Assembly (NCBI RefSeq): GCF_001182725.1
Contig: NZ_CWHU01000003.1
Span: 1-64,000 of the forward strand
Source of the DNA: Anaerococcus jeddahensis
Lineage (GTDB): Bacteria > Bacillota > Clostridia > Tissierellales > Peptoniphilaceae
Length of the DNA stretch: 64,000 nt
Direction: 5' to 3'
Shown: one piece after another, positions 1-8,324 of the stretch
Numbering within the stretch: the first letter of the stretch is position 1
How the letters are laid out: the number at the start of each line of letters is the position of its first letter
Notes under the pieces: generated by a model
What the model was told of the DNA's origin: nothing
The model's input: only the letters and a program-made list of their open reading frames with translations
The model's database searches: none
Made by a program: the position numbers and the translations under genes

Positions 1-77
1 AAGTTTCATCGTTCGACTTGCATGTGTTATGCACGCCGCCAGCGTTTATCCTGAGCCAGGATCAAACTCTCATTTAA
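1..77 (-). rRNA. 16S ribosomal RNA, 5' end (partial)
   Basis: The reverse complement of the first ~77 bases is the conserved 5' end of 16S rRNA: AGAGTTTGATCCTGGCTCAG (the 27F primer region) at 70-51, then the ACGCTGGCGGC helix and the GCAAGTCGAACG motif. The gene runs off the left edge. The mature 5' end (about 77) is set by homology, eight bases before AGAGTTTG. The bases just upstream (GATCAAACT, around 75-94) can pair with AGTTTGATC of the 16S start, as expected of a leader/processing stem. Confidence 0.97.
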
Positions 78-189
78 AGTTTGATCTTGACTATTGTCAT
101 TTTTCGTTTGGTTTACTCAAAGTAATTAACTTTGTAGTATTATTTATTTGTTTTTAAAGGTTCATGTGTCAGCTGTTGCTGACTATTAA

Positions 190-218
190 AGTCTACCACC
201 TTTTTTATTGCTTGTCAA
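190..218 (-). promoter_or_regulatory. rRNA operon promoter P2
   Basis: On the minus strand there is a perfect -35 TTGACA (218-213), a 17-base spacer and -10 TAGACT (195-190). It lies about 110 bp before the 16S 5' end. A GC-containing leader hairpin, GTCAGC-AACA-GCTGAC (168-183), follows. A boxA-like run, GAACCTTTAAAAAC, lies around 157-170 and may serve antitermination; that last point is inference. Confidence 0.85.
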
Positions 219-284
219 GTTTTTTTGTAAATATTTTTCTTTTTATTTACTTTTCTCGACTGCTTTTCTGGTGTCGACTTTTAT

Positions 285-312
285 ATTATATCTCGTTCAT
301 TTTTATTGTCAA
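285..312 (-). promoter_or_regulatory. rRNA operon promoter P1
   Basis: A second promoter lies about 95 bp upstream of P2 on the same strand: TTGACA (312-307), a 16-base spacer and a perfect TATAAT (290-285). Tandem consensus promoters with short spacers are typical of Firmicute rRNA operons. No ORF of coding quality occupies 78-455. Confidence 0.88.
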
Positions 313-376
313 GTTTTTTTTGAAAGTTTTTTGAATCTTTTTTCTCAATCTTCTTTCAACTTTGACTTGAACGAGT

Positions 377-410
377 TAAAAAAAATATAGCTGTCTTAAA
401 CAGCTATATT
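377..410 (-). terminator. Intrinsic terminator isolating the rRNA operon
   Basis: The minus strand reads AATATAGCTGT-loop-ACAGCTATATT followed by eight T. It lies about 45 bp after the stop of the ATP-grasp gene at 456 and just before rRNA promoter P1. It would end the 7479-to-456 transcript before it enters the rRNA promoters. Confidence 0.85.
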
Positions 411-455
411 AGTATATTATTATTTTTTTCTTTTGTCAAATATTTTTATTATTTT

Positions 456-1775
456 TTATTTTTCTTTTATTTTTAGGGAACTTACTACGTAATATTCTCT
501 TGCTGAGCTTATTAATGCTTTGTTTCCTATCCTCATATATGGGGCTATAAATTTTTTATTGTAGGCAAATAATCCTGTTACATATGAGAAATTTTCTAAT
601 TTCCCTTCTTTTTCTTCCATTTTTATAAATTTTAAGGGTTTTACTGTGTAGTATTCTTGATATATATAGTTTTTGTTTTTTATTTCTTCTAATATTTTCC
701 TAAATTCTTCTTTTGTGTGTTCTTTTCCTACGTATATTCCGTGTGAGGCATAACCTTGGATTGGTTTTAGGATATATTTGTCCTTGTTTTCTATTAATTT
801 TTCTTTGTCTTTTTGGTAGTTTAATTTTTCTGTGTATGGTATGTGATTTTTTATAAATTCATTTTCTTTTTCTGATAGGATTTTTTGACTTTCTTCGAGC
901 CTTAGGATTCTAAATATATCTTTTGTGTAAAAAAGTGTTGACCTAAATGAGCCTATGCTTATTATTTCATCGTTTAGATAGGCGTCTATCAGATTTTTTC
1001 CTATATCTTGATTTTCTATTAGATCACTTGTTACAAGTCTTCTGTATACAAGGTCGATTTTCATATCTTCTATATATAGGCCCTTATTTTTTCTTTCTAA
1101 ATCTTTTAGGTTTGCAATTTTACAATTGTGACCTCTTTTTTTGAACAGTTTTTTTATGGTTTGAAATTCTATATTGTCAAATTCTATTATGTCAACTATG
1201 GCTATGTTTATTTTTTCCTTTTTGCCTTTTATTGAAAAATATAATTCTTCTATTGAATCTACCAGTGTTTCTAGTAGATTAACGTGGTCTATTTGGTATT
1301 TTTCTTTTAATTTTTTTATGGCTTTTGTATCTTTCATCAAATCTGCCAAAGATTTATCTTCTAACATGGCGGATGAGCCGTCTGTGTTAAGTTCGCAAAA
1401 TTTATAGTCTTTTTTACCGTCATACATCACGTCAAATCTTGCTATGGGTGTCGAGATATCATAGCCTGGATTTTTTAGGATTAATTTTTCTGTCAAAGGA
1501 TCTAGGTCGAATAATTTTCTGTAATTTTCGTTTTCTACATATTCTTTTGTGACTTTTTCTACTATGGACATAAATATATTTATCATTTCATCGTAGAGTT
1601 TAAAATCTTTTTTATCATAAAAATATGCATCATATAAGGTAGGAAGTTCTTCTTCTTTATAGGTTGCCCCGTATTCTTTTCTTTTTTCGAGTATTTTTTC
1701 GAAATCTTTTCTATATTCTTGGTAGTTTTCGTTAATTATTTTTTCATAATCGTTTTTTATTTTATCGTTTATCAT
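456..1775 (-). CDS. Glutathionylspermidine synthase-like ATP-grasp protein
   Basis: A 439-residue protein resembling the C-terminal synthetase domain of glutathionylspermidine synthase, a circularly permuted ATP-grasp fold that makes amide bonds using ATP. Visible signatures are ARFD (residues 112-115), FCELNTDGSSAM (126-137, the E-x-N/D loop) and the nucleotide-binding ILKPIQGYASHGIYVG in the C-terminal third. There is no amidase domain, so only the ligase half is present. The natural substrate is unknown: these bacteria are not known to make glutathionylspermidine, and related stand-alone copies are usually left unnamed. It is the last gene of a minus-strand run. The ATG is preceded by AAAGGA, and a strong terminator follows. 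Confidence 0.7.
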   Translation of the reverse strand: MINDKIKNDYEKIINENYQEYRKDFEKILEKRKEYGATYKEEELPTLYDAYFYDKKDFKLYDEMINIFMSIVEKVTKEYVENENYRKLFDLDPLTEKLILKNPGYDISTPIARFDVMYDGKKDYKFCELNTDGSSAMLEDKSLADLMKDTKAIKKLKEKYQIDHVNLLETLVDSIEELYFSIKGKKEKINIAIVDIIEFDNIEFQTIKKLFKKRGHNCKIANLKDLERKNKGLYIEDMKIDLVYRRLVTSDLIENQDIGKNLIDAYLNDEIISIGSFRSTLFYTKDIFRILRLEESQKILSEKENEFIKNHIPYTEKLNYQKDKEKLIENKDKYILKPIQGYASHGIYVGKEHTKEEFRKILEEIKNKNYIYQEYYTVKPLKFIKMEEKEGKLENFSYVTGLFAYNKKFIAPYMRIGNKALISSAREYYVVSSLKIKEK

Positions 1776-1793
1776 TAATTCCTTTTTTCTCCT

Positions 1794-2018
1794 CTAGTCT
1801 TCTGGGTTATAGTTTACTATTGATACAAATTTTCCATTTTTGTCTTGTATTTTTCTAACCCTCTTGTCAAAGTCTGTCCTTTTTAGCCAAACTAATTTGT
1901 CGCAGCCTAAACACCTAAGTTTCATGTCTGCGCCCATTCTTTCTATTTTCCATTTGTTTTCTCCACATGGGTGGGGTTTTTTTAGGCTTACTATGTCGTT
2001 TAATTTATATTTTTTCAT
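1794..2018 (-). CDS. DUF951 family small protein
   Basis: A 74-residue basic protein with the DUF951 layout: an N-terminal 'NDIVSLKKPHPCG' segment, a 'MGADMKLRCLGC' segment and a central tryptophan. The pair C-G (18-19) and CLGC (C36/C39 region) could bind metal, but I only infer that. The family is widespread in Firmicutes, often beside mechanosensitive channel or ychF-type genes, and its function is not established. Its start overlaps the 3' end of mscS by 14 nt, with GAGGAAATTT before the ATG, so translation is probably coupled. Confidence 0.85.
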   Translation of the reverse strand: MKKYKLNDIVSLKKPHPCGENKWKIERMGADMKLRCLGCDKLVWLKRTDFDKRVRKIQDKNGKFVSIVNYNPED

Positions 2019-2880
2019 AAATTTCCTCTTCTAATAAACTGCTTTTTATATTTCTTTTTTCCATTTCAATTTTTATTAGCTCTCTTACTTTTCTTGAAAT
2101 TTCCCATTGTTTTCCCATTTTTACAAGGGAGGTTACTCTTACTTTGTAGGAGAAATCTTTAAATTCTGTTATTTCAAAAAAACTTAAGTCTTCTATAAAG
2201 GCTTTTTTATATTTTGGCATACTTATTATTTTCTGGGACACTGCCTCAATCATTTCTTTTACATCTTCTAGTTTTGTATCGTTTGATACACAAAAATATG
2301 CCTCACTTTTTTGGGCTCCCCTGTTATAGTTTTGAACATTTGTTATGTTTGAGTTTGGAATTATGTGAAGAGATCCGTTGTAATCTCTAATTTTTGTAAT
2401 TCTAAGATTTACTTCTTCTACAGTTCCTTCAACTCCCGAACAGACAACCCATTCTCCAACTCTTAGTTTATCGTCAAAAATTATCAAAACCCCTTTTACA
2501 AAATCTGCTATCACGGTTTGGGCTCCAAGAGCAATGGCGATACCACCTATTCCAGCTGTAGCTATTAGGCTTGATGTGTTTATTCCAAACATATCCAAAA
2601 TCATGGTTATTGCAATAAAAATTATTATTATCCTTATTATAGAATAAAAAATTCTTGATAGGGTTTCTAATTTCGCCGGATTTCTCTTTAATTTATTTTT
2701 GTTACTATTTAAAAATTTCCTTATTATCTTATGAACTAATTTAAGGGCAACAAAACATAAAACCAAGACAATTAAAACAGAAATTATATTTATAGCGAGT
2801 TTGTTTCTCAAAAATTCTGGTAAAAGCGAGCTTTTTTCTACCATCTTGTCAATTTTTTCTATATCTTCTAATTCGTTCAT
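2005..2880 (-). CDS. Small-conductance mechanosensitive channel (MscS family)
   Basis: A 291-residue MscS-type channel that would release solutes on hypo-osmotic shock. Hydrophobic helices lie at about residues 28-50, 77-98 and 103-130. The last is the Gly/Ala-rich pore helix (ATAGIGGIAIALGAQTVIADF), which runs into the beta domain with VGEWVVCSGVEGTVEEVNLR. The length is normal for the short MscS/YkuT subtype. The ATG lies directly after the SGNH stop with GAGGGGGAT as ribosome binding site, and the end overlaps the DUF951 gene, so this is an operon member. Confidence 0.92.
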   Translation of the reverse strand: MNELEDIEKIDKMVEKSSLLPEFLRNKLAINIISVLIVLVLCFVALKLVHKIIRKFLNSNKNKLKRNPAKLETLSRIFYSIIRIIIIFIAITMILDMFGINTSSLIATAGIGGIAIALGAQTVIADFVKGVLIIFDDKLRVGEWVVCSGVEGTVEEVNLRITKIRDYNGSLHIIPNSNITNVQNYNRGAQKSEAYFCVSNDTKLEDVKEMIEAVSQKIISMPKYKKAFIEDLSFFEITEFKDFSYKVRVTSLVKMGKQWEISRKVRELIKIEMEKRNIKSSLLEEEIYEKI

Positions 2881-3390
2881 CTAATCCCCCTCTATTAGTT
2901 TTATAATTTCATCGGCAAGTTTTTGGTGAAAAATTTTGCCCATATGAAGACCATCTAGGTAGGATGGCTCTATTTTTCTTCCGTCAACTATTAAAGAATC
3001 TAATTTTAAAAGTTTTTGGGCAAAATCATTTAATTTTTCATTTACATATCCATAGATTGGATAGGCCTCTTCCTCCTCAATTAGGGGCGGAATAATTATA
3101 ATATTTTTTCTGGCATCCGATAAATCTAGTATACTTTTGACATTTGAATATGCAAGATTCACACTTTCACCATTCAAAAAGTCATTTGATCCACCAAAAA
3201 TTATTAAATAATCAATTTTATCGTATTTGTTTTTATTTTTTTCATACCTTTTAACCATATCATCTGTTGTAGAACCATTTATGCCAAAATTTATAACTTC
3301 AAAACCCGCTTTAGTTAAAAAGCGGGTGTAATTACTGCATTCTACAAGATACCCTTGGGTAAAGGAATCTCCAAGAGCAAGTATTCTCAT
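2881..3390 (-). CDS. SGNH/GDSL-type esterase or lipase
   Basis: A 169-residue single-domain SGNH hydrolase. All blocks are visible: block I GDSFTQG (residues 7-13, nucleophile Ser9), block II FGINGSTTDD (Gly), block III FGGSND (Asn) and block V DGLHM with the catalytic Asp/His near the C-terminus. No signal peptide is seen, so it should act in the cytoplasm on an acyl or acetyl ester. Start and the glgB stop overlap as TAATG, indicating translational coupling. The substrate cannot be read from the sequence. Confidence 0.88.
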   Translation of the reverse strand: MRILALGDSFTQGYLVECSNYTRFLTKAGFEVINFGINGSTTDDMVKRYEKNKNKYDKIDYLIIFGGSNDFLNGESVNLAYSNVKSILDLSDARKNIIIIPPLIEEEEAYPIYGYVNEKLNDFAQKLLKLDSLIVDGRKIEPSYLDGLHMGKIFHQKLADEIIKLIEGD

Positions 3391-5381
3391 TAATCTACCT
3401 TCTTTAAAGCAAGGGCTGTTCTTGATGGGATATAAATTTCAATTCCATCGTAGTCAGTATTTTCTAAATTTTTAGATTCGTAAATAAATTCTTTTGAAAT
3501 CCTACCAAGTCCACCAAATTCTTCATCATCTGTATCAAGAATCACCTTAAATTTTCCCTTATCGTGGATTGGCACTTGGAAAGAATCGTAGGAATTTTGT
3601 GGGTGGAAATTGAAAATATAAACTATATCCTTATTTCTGTAGGCTATAACTTTTCTGTCATTATCAAGCCAGAGCCTAAAAATATCATTTCCTAATTGCT
3701 TGTTTTTTGTGATTTGATCAAGCATTTTTCCATCCCATTTTAAGAACCAATCATATTTTAATAGGTCATTATCTGCCAAAGACCACAAACGTCTTGCATA
3801 ATGGAAGGAATAATTATTTCCTTCACGAGGAAAATCTATCCATTCAGGATGGCCAAATTCATTGCCCATAAAGTTCAAATATCCTTCAGCTCCCATTGAA
3901 ATTGTAACCCATCTTATCATTTTGTGAAGGGCAATAGCCCTATCAATTACAATGTTGTGGGTTTTCTTTTCCATATCCCAATACATAGCAGAATCTGCTA
4001 GCCTAAAAATCGTAGTTTTTGATCCAACAAGAGCTTGGTCGTGACTTTCTACATAAGAAATTCTTTTTTCTTCAGGCCTATAGGTTGAAAGTTCATACCA
4101 CATTCTTCCCATATCCCAATCTTCGTCACGTTTTTTCAAAGCTTTTTCCCAAAAATCTGGAATGCCCATGGCAAGTCTATAATCAAAACCAATTCCTCCA
4201 TCTTTTATTGGAAGACACATTCCAGGCATAGCTGACATATCTTCAGCAATGGTTATGGCATTTTTCTTAACTTCCCTAATAAGTTCATTGGCAAGTTGAA
4301 GGTAGTTTATAGCTTCAATATCAGTATTCATAGAAAAATATTTTGAATAGTTGTCAAAATTTTCGCCTCTACCGTGATTTTTATAAATCATGGAAGTTAC
4401 ACCATCAAATCTAAATCCATCAAAGTGGAATTCATCTAGCCAATATTTTATATTTGAAAGAAGAAAATGGCATACACCAGGTTTGTGATAATCAAACAAT
4501 TTTGAATCCCAATCAGGATGGTTTCCTTCATCTCCTTCATGGAAAAATTGGTATTCTGTTCCATCAAAAAGATTTATTCCCTCAATAGTATTTTTCACTG
4601 CATGTGAATGAACTAAATCCATTATTACATTTAGACCCATTTCGTGAGCCTTGTTTATCAAGGATTTTAAATCATCATTTTCTCCATACCATGAAGATGG
4701 GGCAAAGAAATTTGAAACTTGATAGCCAAAAGATCCATAATATGGATGTTCAGCTATAGCCATAAGTTGAATTGTGTTGTATCCTTCTTTTTTAATTCTT
4801 GGAAGAATATTTTTTTCAAAATCTTTGTAAGATCCAACCTCTTCTTTTTCTTCCGCCATACCAATATGAGCCTCATAGATTAGAAGGTCTTGGTTTTTAA
4901 TTTTAAATTTTTCGTCAGTCCACTTAAATTTTTTCCTAGGATTTTCTAAGATTGCAGAAAATTCAAGATTTTCATCTCTTTCTACCCTTCTTGCAAAAAG
5001 AGGAATCCTATCTTGGAAACTATCGCCATAGTCAACCATGACTTTTAGTCTTGACTTATGAGGAATGGTCCTAATGCCCTTTATAAAAACTTCCCAATCT
5101 TCATCATTGATTTTTTTAAGAGGATGAGCATGTCTATCCCAATTATTAAAATCTCCAATTAGGTAAAGTCCTTTAGCATTTGGGGCCCATTCCCTGTAAA
5201 TCCAACCAGTTTTCACCTTGTGAAAGCCATAATATTCGTGGGCATTGGCAAAATCTTTTAACTTTTCGCCTTTTTTCAAAAGTCTAGCCTTTTGTTTTTT
5301 GTATTCATCCATCCTAAGATCTATATCATTTTTATAATCCTTAATCCAAGGATCAATTTCCAAAATCTTCCAATCTTTCAT
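3390..5381 (-). CDS. glgB: 1,4-alpha-glucan branching enzyme (GH13)
   Basis: A 663-residue enzyme forming alpha-1,6 branches in glycogen. An N-terminal CBM48-like domain (around residues 50-150; WAPNAKGLYLIGDFNNW) precedes the GH13 barrel: region I DLVHSH (255-260), region II GFRFDGV with nucleophile Asp326, acid/base Glu380 in ITIAEDMSAMPG, and region IV VESHDQ (His447, Asp448). The C-terminal all-beta domain is complete. It resembles the eukaryotic/Bacteroides-like GBE subtype more than E. coli GlgB. I start it at 5381, where AGGGGC precedes the ATG. A longer frame to 5441 would run into the upstream gene. No other glycogen gene lies in the window. Confidence 0.93.
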   Translation of the reverse strand: MKDWKILEIDPWIKDYKNDIDLRMDEYKKQKARLLKKGEKLKDFANAHEYYGFHKVKTGWIYREWAPNAKGLYLIGDFNNWDRHAHPLKKINDEDWEVFIKGIRTIPHKSRLKVMVDYGDSFQDRIPLFARRVERDENLEFSAILENPRKKFKWTDEKFKIKNQDLLIYEAHIGMAEEKEEVGSYKDFEKNILPRIKKEGYNTIQLMAIAEHPYYGSFGYQVSNFFAPSSWYGENDDLKSLINKAHEMGLNVIMDLVHSHAVKNTIEGINLFDGTEYQFFHEGDEGNHPDWDSKLFDYHKPGVCHFLLSNIKYWLDEFHFDGFRFDGVTSMIYKNHGRGENFDNYSKYFSMNTDIEAINYLQLANELIREVKKNAITIAEDMSAMPGMCLPIKDGGIGFDYRLAMGIPDFWEKALKKRDEDWDMGRMWYELSTYRPEEKRISYVESHDQALVGSKTTIFRLADSAMYWDMEKKTHNIVIDRAIALHKMIRWVTISMGAEGYLNFMGNEFGHPEWIDFPREGNNYSFHYARRLWSLADNDLLKYDWFLKWDGKMLDQITKNKQLGNDIFRLWLDNDRKVIAYRNKDIVYIFNFHPQNSYDSFQVPIHDKGKFKVILDTDDEEFGGLGRISKEFIYESKNLENTDYDGIEIYIPSRTALALKKVD

Positions 5382-5418
5382 TATTTGCCCCTTTTCTATA
5401 TATTTTTTACCACTTATT

Positions 5419-7479
5419 TTATTCTTTCTTGTTAGCCTCAATTATTTTTTCTGTTAATTCCTTTGGAACTTCTTCATATTTTTCAAATTCCATTGAGAAA
5501 GATCCACGAGCTTGTGTCATTGATCTTAAATCTATTGAATATTTTAAAACTTCACTTTCTGGAGCAAGAGCAGAAATTATTTGTGAGCCGTCTTCTTGTG
5601 GTTCCATGCCCAAAATTTTTCCACGTCTTTTGTTCATATCTCCCATAACATCGCCCATGTACTTGTCATCAACACTAATTTCAAGTTTCATTATAGGTTC
5701 AAGTAGAATTGGTTTTGCTTCAACAATTCCTTTTTTGAAAGCTAGTCTTGCAGCAGATTTGAAAGCTTGTTCGTTTGAATCTACTGGGTGGTAAGATCCA
5801 TCATATAAAGTAGCCTTTATTCCAACAACCTTGTATCCTGCAAGAGGACCCTCGTCCATAGAATCTTTTAGACCTTTTTCTACAGCTGGGAAGTAGTTTT
5901 TAGGAACTGCTCCACCAAATACTTCTTCCTCGAAAATAAATTCTTCATCACATGGTTCAAATCTAATAAAAACATCACCATATTGACCAGCACCACCAGA
6001 TTGTTTTTTGTGTTTACCTTGAACATCAGATTTACCCTTAATAGTTTCTCTGTAAGGAATCTTTAGGTCAACAACTTTAGTATTAACAGAATAATTTTCT
6101 TTTAATTTATCCATCAAAACTTCAAGTTGAACATTGCCAAGTCCTGCCAAAACTTCTTGCTTAGTTTCAGCATCTCTTCTATCCTCAAAAGTAGGATCTT
6201 CTTCAGATAATTTCTTCAAAGCAGCTGAGATTTTATCCTCATCGTTTTTACTTTCAGCCTCAATTGCATAATATAAAACAGGTTTTGGATATTTAATTTT
6301 CTTATATTCAATAAGATTTTCCTTTGTGCACAAAGAATCTCCAGTTTGAAGACTTTCTTGTTTAGAAAATGCCCCAATATCTCCAGCAACAACTTTTTCA
6401 GTTTTAAATTGTTCTTTTCCTCTTAAGTAGAATATATTTGAAGCCTTTAATTCCTTGTCCTTACTTATATCATAGAAAGTTTGGTCTTTTTTGATAGCTC
6501 CAGATAAAACCTTAAAAATTGAAATTTTACCCAAAAATGGGTCAGCGATTGTTTTAAAAACAACAGCAGAAAAAGGCGCATCTTCTTTTACATCAAAAGC
6601 TTCATACTCATCTTTAACTCTAAATCCAATATTAGCTTCAGCGTGGTCTGGAGATGGCATATATTTTGTAATAATATCCATCAATAAATCAAGACCAATT
6701 TTTTTATCCAAACTTCCTCCAACAAGAGGAACTGCACTACCATTAATAATTGCTTTTCTAAATCCTTCTTTAAATTCCTCTTCAGTGAAACTTTCACCAG
6801 AGAAATATTTATCCATAAGTTCATCATCGCTTTCAGCAACAACTTCTTGGATTTCCTCATAAACTGCATTTACTTCTTCAAGTCTAATTTCAGGTATTTC
6901 AACCTCTTCGGCCTTTCCGTCAACATATTTAAAAGCTTTTTTATCTATAACATCGATCAAACCTTCAAAATTTTCGCCTTCACCAAGGGTTAAGGTTAGT
7001 GGGATTATTTTTTTGGAGAAATCTATGTGTAGGTCACTAACTACTTGGTTGAAATTAGCATTTTCTTTGTCTAATTTATTAAGAAAAATAATTCTTGGCA
7101 AAGAAATATTTTCAGTATATTTCCAATACTTTTCAGTCCCTACTTCAATTCCATTTTCTCCATCAATTACAAACAAAGCTGACTCGCTTGCTCTAAGAGC
7201 GTTTAATACCTCTCCTTCAAAGTCAAAAAATCCAGGAGCATCGATAAAGTTTACCTTGTAATCTTTATATTCCACAGGAACTATTGAAGTTTGAATTGAA
7301 ATTTTTCTTTTGATTTCTTGTTTTTCATAGTCAGATACAGTATTTCCGTTTTCTACCTTTCCAACCCTATCAATAGCCTTTGTAAAATATAGTAAAGATT
7401 CGGTCAAGGAAGTTTTCCCTGCTCCTGAATGCCCTACTAAAGCTAAGTTCCTCAATTTGTTTGTTTTATAATCTTTCAT
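5419..7479 (-). CDS. Elongation factor G-like GTPase (EF-G paralogue)
   Basis: A 686-residue translational GTPase. The G domain has GHSGAGKT (16-23), DAPG near residue 80 and NKLD near 135. EF-G domains II-V follow, including the domain IV region (GGAGQYGDVFIRFEPC) and a C-terminal 'MTQARGSFSMEFEKYEEVP' segment. It is clearly EF-G-derived but belongs to the divergent EF-G2-like group rather than the ribosomal-operon fusA. Its role in translocation or ribosome recycling is unknown. The ATG at 7479 has GGAGG ten bases upstream; an in-frame ATG further up lacks a ribosome binding site. It heads the operon running down to position 456. Confidence 0.88.
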   Translation of the reverse strand: MKDYKTNKLRNLALVGHSGAGKTSLTESLLYFTKAIDRVGKVENGNTVSDYEKQEIKRKISIQTSIVPVEYKDYKVNFIDAPGFFDFEGEVLNALRASESALFVIDGENGIEVGTEKYWKYTENISLPRIIFLNKLDKENANFNQVVSDLHIDFSKKIIPLTLTLGEGENFEGLIDVIDKKAFKYVDGKAEEVEIPEIRLEEVNAVYEEIQEVVAESDDELMDKYFSGESFTEEEFKEGFRKAIINGSAVPLVGGSLDKKIGLDLLMDIITKYMPSPDHAEANIGFRVKDEYEAFDVKEDAPFSAVVFKTIADPFLGKISIFKVLSGAIKKDQTFYDISKDKELKASNIFYLRGKEQFKTEKVVAGDIGAFSKQESLQTGDSLCTKENLIEYKKIKYPKPVLYYAIEAESKNDEDKISAALKKLSEEDPTFEDRRDAETKQEVLAGLGNVQLEVLMDKLKENYSVNTKVVDLKIPYRETIKGKSDVQGKHKKQSGGAGQYGDVFIRFEPCDEEFIFEEEVFGGAVPKNYFPAVEKGLKDSMDEGPLAGYKVVGIKATLYDGSYHPVDSNEQAFKSAARLAFKKGIVEAKPILLEPIMKLEISVDDKYMGDVMGDMNKRRGKILGMEPQEDGSQIISALAPESEVLKYSIDLRSMTQARGSFSMEFEKYEEVPKELTEKIIEANKKE

Positions 7480-7661
7480 AATAAAATAACCTCCGTTTTG
7501 TCGATGAAAACATTTTTTCATTCTATGTATATTTATATACCCAATTTATTAAATTTAACTTATAAATTTTTATAAAGAAGTCAGATTTTTTTGGTGAAAA
7601 AGTTTTTATTGTTAAAATTTATTCTAAAAAATCATAGCAAATTAAAATTTTCTACAAAAAA

Positions 7662-7957
7662 AGACCCAGAAAATCTGAGCCTCAGAGCGTAGACAAAGTC
7701 TAATTATTAAGAATTATTAGTGATTTAGAATTAAATTAATATTAACCCATCTCGACTAGATTATTGTGCCTTGATTTGGCACAATAATCCCTAAAACTAA
7801 GTGAGAAATCACGAAGAAGTTTGCAAAGCAAACGTGTTTTAGTGTGAGTGAAACGAACGCACGGAGAGATCTCGTGAGATTTCTCGACTCACTACGTTCG
7901 CTCGAAATGGATGTTTTTTAGTTTGTTAACAGTCTGAGACCCAGAAAATCTGAGCCT
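7662..7957. repeat. Terminator-associated palindromic repeat, copy 1 (254 bp plus flanking duplications)
   Basis: The element itself (7683-7936) starts CAGAGCGTAGACAAAG and ends GTTAACAGTCTG. It is flanked by identical 21-bp copies of the downstream gene's terminator hairpin (7662-7682 and 7937-7957). The core contains the palindrome CCATCTCGAC...GTCG/CTCGAAATGG. Compared with the 171-bp copies it carries about 83 extra bases after CATCTCGACTA, with their own hairpin TTATTGTGCC...GGCACAATAA (7760-7790). The right-hand hairpin overlaps the TAG stop of the DUF956 gene and keeps the T-tract role. No gene is seen in 7480-7955. Confidence 0.88.
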
Positions 7958-8324
7958 ATTTTTTTATTAAATTTTTAAATCCTCTTTTAATTACTTCAAA
8001 AAATGATAAGGACCTTCTTAATTTATTTGAATCTATATAATTATTTAAAGCTCGCAAGGTTTTTTTATTGTCCTTGGTCGTAAAAATAAAATTTCCGTTT
8101 TCTTTGGTGTGAATTGCAAATCTAGATATTTTTTTGCCAAATATAACCGATGCACTCACAAAAGAAATTTCCTTGTAGGGAATTTGTACGTAGTCATCAA
8201 TATTTTTTTCATTATAAAATTCAAAGGCCTCATCGCCTATCATTATATTTCCATCTGAGGTAAATCCATTAAGGCATCTCGCCTTAATGGATAAATCTAC
8301 TTTTTTGTTTTGGCTTTGAACCAT
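7956..8324 (-). CDS. DUF956 family protein of the mannose PTS operon (ManO-like)
   Basis: A 122-residue protein of the DUF956 family, which in Firmicutes is almost always encoded right after mannose-type PTS genes and has been proposed to modulate that PTS. Features include 'ARCLNGFTSDGNIMIGD' near the N-terminus, an 'IPYKEISFVSASV' segment and a basic C-terminus. The gene overlaps the manZ stop as TAATG, so it is coupled. Its own TAG stop forms part of the operon terminator hairpin that was duplicated by the inserted repeat. Confidence 0.88.
   Translation of the reverse strand: MVQSQNKKVDLSIKARCLNGFTSDGNIMIGDEAFEFYNEKNIDDYVQIPYKEISFVSASVIFGKKISRFAIHTKENGNFIFTTKDNKKTLRALNNYIDSNKLRRSLSFFEVIKRGFKNLIKK

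Noticed and set aside
208..390. 60-codon plus-strand frame
   Set aside because: It overlaps both rRNA promoters and a terminator on the other strand, has no ribosome binding site and is mostly Phe/Leu from AT-rich DNA.
5419..7479. Tet(M)-type ribosomal protection protein
   Set aside because: The protein groups by motif with EF-G2-like factors and lacks the domain IV features I would expect of TetM; the operon context is housekeeping.
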